A DNA stretch of 29,300 nucleotides from an uncultured Collinsella sp. (GTDB lineage Bacteria > Actinomycetota > Coriobacteriia > Coriobacteriales > Coriobacteriaceae): assembly GCA_959602645.1 (NCBI GenBank), contig CAUGTZ010000030.1, positions 1 through 29,300 of the forward strand, given 5' to 3'. A program made the position numbers and the translations under genes. Under the pieces are notes generated by a model that saw nothing but the letters and a program-made list of their open reading frames with translations, ran no database searches and was not told the origin of the DNA. Position 1 is the first letter of the stretch. Every line of letters begins with the position of its first letter. Shown here one piece after another: positions 8,146-15,600 of the stretch.

Positions 8146-9138
8146 ATGAACGACATTCTCGCGAGAAGAGCAAGACGAACAACCTTGGGCATCGCCCTTT
8201 CCGCGGCACTTATCGCGGGAATCGCCCCCGCAACGGCGATAGCGGCGGAAACCAGTTCCCCCACCGGTGCAGTTGCCTTGCAGACGGAAGATGCGGCCGC
8301 CGCAAAGGAAAAAGCGTATGCAGCCATGCAGGAAGCGCTCAAAAACCTCGAGGCCGCAAAAAACGCCGCAGGTCCCGAGAAACTTGCGGAAATCGATGAT
8401 GACATTGCCGCTTTTCAAGAGATCTACGACATGGTGGTGACGGAAGCCGCCAAACGGAGGGAACCCCTTCCCGCCATGCAAGCGAACGTCGATGCAGCCC
8501 AAGCCAAATACGATGAGGCCCACAACCGGACAAGCGGCCTTCAGGCAGAATTAAATAAGGCAATCGACGACGGAGCTTCTAACGAAACTATTAAGCAGTT
8601 GCGAAGTGAGATCATGTCGGCAGAAAGGCGAGAAAAATCTTGTGAAGATGATCTTCACCACTGCCAACGCCGGCTCGAAAGCCAGGAAAGACAGGTTCAG
8701 TATTTCGAAAGTGAGGCAGAGGAAGCCAAAGCCCACATCGACGAGGACATAGCCAAGCGAAATGCGCTCCTCGGCGATTTGGAAAAGGCGCAAGCGGCCT
8801 ATGACGATGCCTGCAAAGCATACGAAGAGGCAAAGGCCGCGGCAGACAAGGCCACCTCGCCCGAGATAGCGAAACCGACCGAGACAGTGCCTCCCTCCGG
8901 CTCAGCGCAACCCGCCGAGGCGACACCGCCCGTTGGCTCACCTGCAACCGGCAAAGACGCCCTACCAAGCTCCACCAAGCAAGCGAACACAAGCAGCGGC
9001 AAGCAAGCAGATACGACCGCCGGCAAGCTCGCAAACACGGGCGACACAGCACCGAGCGCAATCGCACTCGTAGCAGTCGCCGCCGCAGGCCTCGGAATAA
9101 CCGCCACTGCCACACGCCGCATCAAGAACTCAAAATAG
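8146..9138 (+). CDS. Secreted coiled-coil surface protein with LANTG sorting signal, copy 2
   Basis: 330-residue paralogue of the preceding gene, with the same order: signal peptide (about 1-34), charged alanine-rich coiled coil (~45-230), Thr/Pro/Ser linker, LANTG (295-299), membrane segment and RRIKNSK. The first ~30 residues and the last ~100 are nearly identical to copy 1; residues ~75-190 differ greatly in sequence but keep coil character. It lacks a ~15-residue Ser/Asn/Gly-rich piece present after the signal peptide of copy 1. It carries its own promoter and terminator, so the copies can be expressed separately. Unequal divergence suggests diversifying selection on the exposed coil or gene conversion of the ends. 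Confidence 0.85.
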   Translation: MNDILARRARRTTLGIALSAALIAGIAPATAIAAETSSPTGAVALQTEDAAAAKEKAYAAMQEALKNLEAAKNAAGPEKLAEIDDDIAAFQEIYDMVVTEAAKRREPLPAMQANVDAAQAKYDEAHNRTSGLQAELNKAIDDGASNETIKQLRSEIMSAERREKSCEDDLHHCQRRLESQERQVQYFESEAEEAKAHIDEDIAKRNALLGDLEKAQAAYDDACKAYEEAKAAADKATSPEIAKPTETVPPSGSAQPAEATPPVGSPATGKDALPSSTKQANTSSGKQADTTAGKLANTGDTAPSAIALVAVAAAGLGITATATRRIKNSK

Positions 9139-9183
9139 CTGCCAGCGGTTATTGTCTTCGCCAATCCACAAGCCCAGAGACAA

Positions 9184-9223
9184 AAAGAGGTCCGTTTCCC
9201 CACCTAGGGAAACGGACCTCTTT
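9184..9223 (+). terminator. Terminator of coiled-coil gene copy 2
   Basis: A 17-bp stem, AAAGAGGTCCGTTTCCC with GGGAAACGGACCTCTTT. Relative to copy 1 a C-G pair has become T-A on both arms, a compensatory change. Confidence 0.8.
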
Positions 9224-9251
9224 AACTGCAAAAATTCAAACAACAGCACCG

Positions 9252-9350
9252 CCGCCTCTTAAACTACGTAGCCATCAATGCCCAGACAACGCCAGCGAGC
9301 AGCAAAAGGCACGGGATTAAATTATTCAGATAAATGTGACCCTTCAGGCG
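9252..9350. repeat. Intergenic repeat copy A (related to 17655-17750)
   Basis: This stretch aligns without gaps to 17655-17750 at roughly 70% identity by eye (shared AGCC.., CAGACA, CAAGGC/AAAGGC, GGATT.AATT.TTCAGAT). A shorter third copy follows the first coiled-coil gene (about 7965-8010). On the minus strand copy A encodes a hydrophobic peptide tail (LNNLIPCLLLLAGVVW), but copy B has a stop there, so it is either non-coding or a decayed gene. Confidence 0.5.
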
Positions 9351-9358
9351 GTTTTGGT

Positions 9359-9465
9359 CGGCTACCCGCGAGTGCCGGCAGGGCGCTTGGTAGTCGAGCG
9401 ATCCCGCAGGCGAAGCCGAGGACCAGCGAGACACCAAGCGCCCTGCCGGCACTCGCGGGTAGCCG
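9359..9465. repeat. 33-bp perfect inverted repeat with 41-base loop
   Basis: Arms 9359-9391 and 9433-9465 are exact reverse complements (GC-rich, beginning CGGCTACCCGCG). The arms can be extended by a TTTTGGT-type match after a small bulge. The loop contains a smaller hairpin, GGC-GAA-GCC, framed by TCC..GGA. It lies just downstream of the SRP RNA gene, between it and the convergent coiled-coil gene. Much longer than a usual terminator; DNA cruciform, RNA hairpin and mobile-repeat explanations are open. Confidence 0.8.
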
Positions 9466-9478
9466 CGGCACCAAAAAA

Positions 9479-9595
9479 CGCCTGCGCACTCGATGGATTC
9501 GGATGCCCGACAGAGGCTCCTTATGGCTGCTTCCTTCCGGACCTGACCAGATTCGGAACATGTCGTCATCCGAACCCATCGAACGCGCTAGGCGC
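9479..9595 (-). ncRNA. ffs: Signal recognition particle RNA (small bacterial type)
   Basis: The minus strand contains the universal SRP domain IV core, GGTCAGGTCCGGAAGGAAGC, followed by AGCC. Flanking 22-base arms at 9567-9588 and 9484-9505 pair almost completely, giving the ~110-base rod expected of the 4.5S-type RNA. T6 (9473-9478) follows the closing stem and probably serves as terminator. It binds Ffh and acts in co-translational targeting of membrane proteins. Ends are approximate to about 5 bases. Confidence 0.95.
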
Positions 9596-9602
9596 TCGGT
9601 AT

Positions 9603-9631
9603 ATCTTACCTGCTCCCGCCCGCCACGGCAA
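9603..9631 (-). promoter_or_regulatory. Candidate ffs promoter
   Basis: TTGCCG (9626-9631), 17 bases, TAAGAT (9603-9608) on the minus strand, predicting a start near 9595, the 5' end of the SRP RNA rod. The -35 element abuts the terminator of the upstream gene. Confidence 0.5.
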
Positions 9632-9664
9632 GTGGGGCGAACCCATCGGATGGATTCGCCCCAC
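9632..9664 (-). terminator. Terminator-like hairpin after the giant surface gene
   Basis: GTGGGGCGAA.CCAT pairs with ATGG.TTCGCCCCAC around a 3-base loop, beginning about 13 bases beyond the stop codon. No strong T-run follows. Confidence 0.6.
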
Positions 9665-9676
9665 TCGTTCATATCG

Positions 9677-12600
9677 CTAGCGGCGTCTGCGGTACAGGAC
9701 CGCACCGCCCGCGACGGCCAGCGCGCCGGTGCCGCCCATGACCGCGAGCACGGCCGCCGGCAGGCTGCGGTCGCCGGTGTCGGGCATGCCGCCCTTGGAG
9801 CCGTCGCCGCTAGCGCCGCTGCCGGAGCCGTTATCTGAACCGCCGTCCGAGCCACCGCCCGGCGTGCCGGGGTTCTCGGGGGTCCCGGGCTCCTCGGCGT
9901 AGCTGTTGGTGAAGATTGGCGGCATGTTGGCGTCGCCCTCGTAGGAGACCTTCGCCGACAGGTAGCCCGTCTTGGTGCCGTCTGCCGCCTCGTCGCTCAC
10001 CGTGACGACGACCTTGTGCACCGCCTTGTCGTAGGTCACGTGCGCCTGGCCGTCGTCGACCTCGCTCACCGTGAAGGTGTAGGTGCCGGCCCGCTTGAAG
10101 GTCAGCGCATCGAACGCGACGCTGCCGTCGGCGGCATTCTTGGCGGTCGACATGACCTTGCCGTCCCGGCCCTTGAGCTCAAAGCCAAACTGGCCCGCCT
10201 TGAGCTCGGCGCCCTTGAGCACCTTGGCGGCGCCCAGCTTGAGGGTGACGGGTGCGGCCTGGTAGCCGTTGGTGAAGGTCACCGAGGTGTCGTTCGCGGC
10301 ATTGCCCTCGGCATCCATGAGCTCGTGTTTGACGGCGAGCGTGCCGTTGCCGGCATCGGTGACCGTCGTGCGCACGCGGTACGTCGCCCTGTCATATGTC
10401 ACGCCGCCCGCCGTGCCGGCGACCTCGCGCAGCTCGTAGCTGTGCGCGCCGGGCGCGGTGTAGGTAACGGGGCTGAGCGCGACCGTGCCGTCGGCGGCGT
10501 TCTTGCCCGTCGCCGCGACGCTCTCGCTGCCGTCGGCGACAAGCTCGACCAGCTGAAACTCGAACTCGCCCTCGGCCAGGTCACGGCCCTTGAGCTTCTT
10601 GCTCACCTTGATCTGGTCGGTGACGGAGCTCGGCGTCGGGTTCACGCCGTAGGTGTTGGTGAACTCGAACGCACCCCTGCCCTCGGGCGTGCCCTCTGCG
10701 GGCAGGACCTCCGCGGCGAGCGTGCCCGCGGCGGTGTCCTCGACCACCCTGACCATGAAGGTCCTGGTCGCCGTCGGGTCATTGACCACGCCGTCGACCG
10801 AACCGGACTCGCTCACCCGGTAGGCAAACGTCTTGGTGCGCAGGCCGTCGCCGTCGATCTCGACGCCATCGAGGTCGCTCGGCTGCCTGAACGTGACGTG
10901 GCCCAGCTCGACGTTGCCGGCGGCGTCGTTGGTCGCCTCGGTCACCGTCTTGCCGGAGGCGTCGACCGGTGCGGGCGCGCCGTCCAGCGGCTCGATCTTA
11001 AAGGTGTACCTGCCCGCGATGTCGGCCTGCGTGAGGCCGAGTCCGGCCTGGCGGAGCGCCAGCGTCTTGGTGCCCGCGATGTCGACCGTCGCCTCGCCGG
11101 CGCTATAGCCGTTCACAAACGACAGCGTGCCGTCGGATCCCTCGGGATAGACCACGACCACATCCAGCCCGCCCTTGCCGTTATCGGTCGCCTTGACCGT
11201 AATGCCGAAGCTCGACACGGCCGCCGTCACGCCCGCGGGCAGCCGGCCCGTGCCGTCCTCGGAAACGGTATAGGGAATGACCCAGGAGCCATCGGCGGCC
11301 TTGGTGGCGGTACCGTCCGCCACCATCTGCTTAAGCGAGTCGGTGGTGTAGGCGATGGGCGAGAACGCGAGCCCCGCGGCCTCGCCGTCGCCGGAGGCCT
11401 GGTTGGTCGCGGTCGCGACCACATTACCCTGGGCATTGCGGACGGAGAACGAGAACTCGCCCGCCTTCGCGGCGCGGCCCGTCAGCGTCTTGGTGGCATT
11501 AATTGCCACGTTGCCCTCGCCGCCGAGCTTTCCGGTGGCCTCGTAGGAGTTCTCGAACGCGACCGTCACGGGCGCGGGCGCCGCCGTGGCGCCATCCGCT
11601 GTGGAGACCTCGCTGCGTGCGACCTCGACACCGTCCTTGGCAACTGTGGTCGTGACCGTAAGCTTGCCCGTCGCGGCATCGTAGGCGGGCGCGATGGTCA
11701 CCGTGCGCGGCGCGGTGTCGTTGGCGTAGCCCTCGCCGCCGAGCTTGGTCTCGGTGACGGTGAAGCGGTAGGTCTTGTCCGCGTCGGCGTCGGTGAACTT
11801 CACATCGCTGCCCGAAGCAGCGCCGATGAGGTCGACCAGGTCGGCCTTCCCATCGTCAGCCGCGGCCACGGCGTAGGCGTCCTTGTCGGTCTTGAGGCCG
11901 AGCTTGGCGGCCGTCTCAGCGTCCGCGGTCACGGTGAAGGCGAACTGCCCCGCCTCCATGGCGCGGCCGGAAAGCGCCTTGGACAGGCGCACTCCCGCGC
12001 GGGCCGAGTAGTCGAGCTCGGTCGTGTAGGTGTTGACGAAGTCGCCGCCGCTCGCCTGCGCGATCGCGGGCGTCGTGGCCGTGAGGTTGCCGGAGCCGTC
12101 GTCGGTCACGGTCACCGTCATCGTGGCGACGTGGTCGTCGTAGGCCACGCCGGCGATGGCGGAGCCGTCATCGGGCCTGACCTCGCGCACCGTGTAGGTG
12201 AAGGTCTTGGCGCGCACGCGCTTGCCGCCGACCTCGGCAAACTCGGCGTCCTTGATGTCGTCGAGCATGTAGCGGATGGGGCCGAAGCCGAAGGCGACCC
12301 TATCGCCCGCCTTGGTGCCGGCGGCGGCCGTCACACTGACGGTCTTGGAGCCGTCGGCAGAGCCATCGGGCATGGGAGCGCCGCCCTCGCCCGTGAGCGC
12401 GAACTGAAAGCTATCGCCCTCCGCCCAGTCGCGGCCCTCGAGCGTCTTGGTGAAGAGTCCCGCGGTGGAGACGTCCCTGCCCTCGGTAGCCGTTCCGTAC
12501 GTGTTGGTGAACGCGACGGTCGCGCCGTCCTCGGTCACGGCGCCTTCGGCCTTGGAGCCGTCAGCCCCGTTAACAGCAGTCGTGTAGCCCTCGGCGGCAT

Positions 12601-15600
12601 CCTCGGTCACGGCGTAGCGCGCGCCCACGGGCAGGCCGGCGACGGTCTTCTCCCCGCCGTCCTTAAGCGTGAAGGTCGCCTTGCCGTCCGTAAACGTCAC
12701 GGCGTCCTCGCCCTTGCCGAAGGTGCCGGAGACGGGCTCGCCGTCCCTGTCGGCCAGCGCGACCGTGAAGCCGAACTCGCGCTGGCTGTCGCCGCCGACG
12801 ACCGTCTTCTTGACGGTGATGCTGCCCTCGCGGGACACGCTGTTGTGGGTCGTGTTGGTCTGGGATTCGTTCTCCCCCACCTTGACCGTGGCGGTGTTGG
12901 AGATGTCGTCGACCACGGCGGCTTCGGCGGAGACCTTCACGTCAAAGCTGAGCGTGCCCGTGGCGCCCGCAGCCTGCTCGCCGAGCGACCAGGTAAGAGT
13001 GCGCGTCGCGGCGTCGTAGGCGACGCCGTCGGCAGAGCCCTCGACGTAGTCAACGCCCTTGGGCAGGACATCGGTCACCGTCACGTCGGCCGCCTGCGCG
13101 GCGCCCCTGTCATCGACGCTGTTATTGGCCCAGCCGATGGTATAGGTGAGGGTATCGCCCACGCCCACCAGCCTGCCATCCACATTGACCTTGGCACCCG
13201 AGGCGTCCGCCTTGGTGACGGTCTTGGTGTTGTCGTGCGGCGTGAAGGTGTTGGTGAAGGTCTTCTTGCCCCGCTCGTTGAAGATCTCGGCCTTAAGGCC
13301 GGCACCGGTCTGAGTCACCGTGATGTCGAAGGTGTAGGCATGCGCATCGCCCTCAATCAGGACATCGCCGCTTGCCTTCTCGGTCACGGTCGCGTGGTAG
13401 GCACCCGGATTGGTGAAGCTGAGCTCGCCAAAGGAAACCTTGCCGTCCTTGTCATTCTTCGCCTCGATTGGGTAGCCCTCGAGCACATTGCCCGCGCCGT
13501 CGGCGAGGGAGAGCTCAAAGGCGAACTCCCCCTCCTGGAGGCCGAGCTTGCGGCCGCCCGCGAGCACCTTGGTGAGCTCGGGGACGGACGCCGTAGCGGG
13601 AGCGGGGTCGAAGGTGTTGGTGAAGGCGACGGAGGAGACCTGGTCAGCCGAGATGGAGCCATCGGCCCTGGATCCCTCGGCTCCGTTCACCGCGGTCGTG
13701 TAGCCCTCGGCGGCACGTTCGGTCACCGTGTAGGCAGTTCCCGCGGGCAGCCCCGTGACCCTCGCCGTCTGGCCATCTTTGAGCTTGAGGGTCGCCTTGC
13801 CGTCCTCGAACGTCGCGTCACCGTAGGTGCCGGATACTTTGCGGCCCATGGCATCGGTGGCCTCAACCACAAACTTAAATATCTTGTCCGCGTCGACCGC
13901 CAGGCCCTCGCGCGCCACGACGGTCTTGGAGACGTCGAGCTCGCCCGTCTTCACAGTGTTGGTCACGGTGAAGCCGTCCTTGGCGTCGCCGGTGACCTTA
14001 GAGCTGTAGCCCTCGACGGGGTCCTCGGCCACGGTGTAGGCGATCACGGAGCCGGACCTGGAGTACTTGGCCAAGCCCTCGAAGGAGTGCTTCCAGCTAT
14101 TGGACTTCGACAGCTCGGCCGACTCGCCGGTGTCCTTCCCGTCGGCGAGCAGGCGCACGGTGGCCTTGGCGGCCGCCGGGCCGACCCACTTCTTCTCGAC
14201 GGGCACCGAGACCTTGGCCGTGGAGGTGTTGGTCACGGTGAAGCCGCGCTCGGCGTCGCCGGTGACCTTCGAGCCGTAGCCCTCGACGGGGTCCTCGGCC
14301 ACAGTGTAGGCGATCACGGAGCCGGAAGCCTCACGCTGCGGCAGATTGGAGAAGGCACCCTCCCAGCCGTCAGACTCGCTCAAGGTGATCGAATCGATGA
14401 CGGTATCGCCGTTCTTGAGATTTACTTTGACCTTATTAGGATGGGGAATCCTGGGGTTCTCCCAGACCTTTTTGATGGGAATGTCGATGTTCTCGGACTT
14501 GCCGATGATGACACCGCCGTTGGCGCCGATGCCGCCTCCCCGCTCGGCCGTATTGCCAGAGATCGTCAGCGACGTCTGACCGCGGCCGAGGTTATACACA
14601 TCCTCGCTCATCACAGATTTAAGCGCGACGTTCGGCGTGGCGTCGGTAAAGGACAGGGGCTCGCCGTTGCCACCGCCGGGCGAGAATCGCGGGATTTCGG
14701 TGTTTGTTTTCGCATAAGTGCCTTCGGGGTTAAACAGCCCACCGTCTCTGTACCAGCTGACCTTTCCGCCGCCCGGAGCGCGGTTGGCCAAGGTCAGTTT
14801 GTATTTGGCGTCTTTGAAGCCGGTGAAGACGAGGTCGTCTCCCGCCTCATCGGCCGAGTTCCTGGCGATCAGGCCACCGTTCTGGACGTAGACCTTGGCA
14901 TCTCCGGTCGGGCAGAACCACATGCCGCCGCCCTGCTTTTTCGCATGGTTATCAACAACGAGAGCGTTTTCGATATGGAGCGTGCTATAGACGAGATACT
15001 CGTTGCCTTCGCTATATACGCCGCCACCCATATTCCGAGCAGCATTGTCCTTGATCTCGCCCGCACTGAGGATGACGTCATCTGAATAGGTATAGACACC
15101 TCCGCCGGCGGAAGCGGAGTTACCCGATACGGAGCCACCTTTCATAGTGAAAGCGGTACGGTCCCTACCACCCTGCTGCAGGCCGCGATCGACCACGCAC
15201 ACTCCGCCGCCTTTGCCATCAGAATACGCAATATTATCCTCGATCTTGCCGCCCTTGAGGGTAAACTCGGCATTCCCTTCGACGTGCACTGCGCCGGAGG
15301 GAGTTCGATTCCCAAGCTTATAGCCTCTGTTGCGCACAAGCTGACCACCGGTCATCTCAAAGGAGGCTCTCTGGTTACGAGCCTCGCTGTACATGACCAC
15401 CGCGCCGCCCTGATAGCCGGCGTTATCCTCGATACTGCCGTTACTCATCTCAAGGTGGGCATCGCCCATCAGCATGATGCCGGTAGACGAAAGGTAGTTA
15501 CCATCGCCGTCCGTGGAGAAAGACACGTGATTCTTACGAATAACGCCGCCCTTCATGACAACATGGGCGCCGTCCTTCGCGTGGACAGCGCCGCAATACG

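Larger units (their letters stand above)
6688..9300 (+). repeat. Tandem duplication of a surface-protein transcription unit
   Basis: Two copies (about 6688-8020 and 8055-9300) share the promoter region, ribosome site, the first ~35 codons almost exactly, the C-terminal third and the terminator. A 3' flank is also shared (AGCCATCAATGCCCAGACAA in both, near 7968 and 9270). The coil-forming middle of the gene has diverged strongly. The terminators differ by paired changes that keep the stem, so the RNA structure has been conserved after duplication. Confidence 0.85.

Noticed and set aside
9264..9569. A 101-codon minus-strand frame ending in a hydrophobic segment
   Set aside because: It overlaps the SRP RNA core and the 33-bp inverted repeat, and the related copy at 17655 carries a stop in the same frame.
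10016..15085. A 1689-codon open frame on the plus strand, antisense to the giant surface gene
   Set aside because: Long antisense frames are expected opposite GC-rich genes with biased third positions. The translation is low-complexity (rich in Gly, Arg, Val, His, Leu), has no ribosome site or domain, and lies wholly inside a gene with clear domain content.
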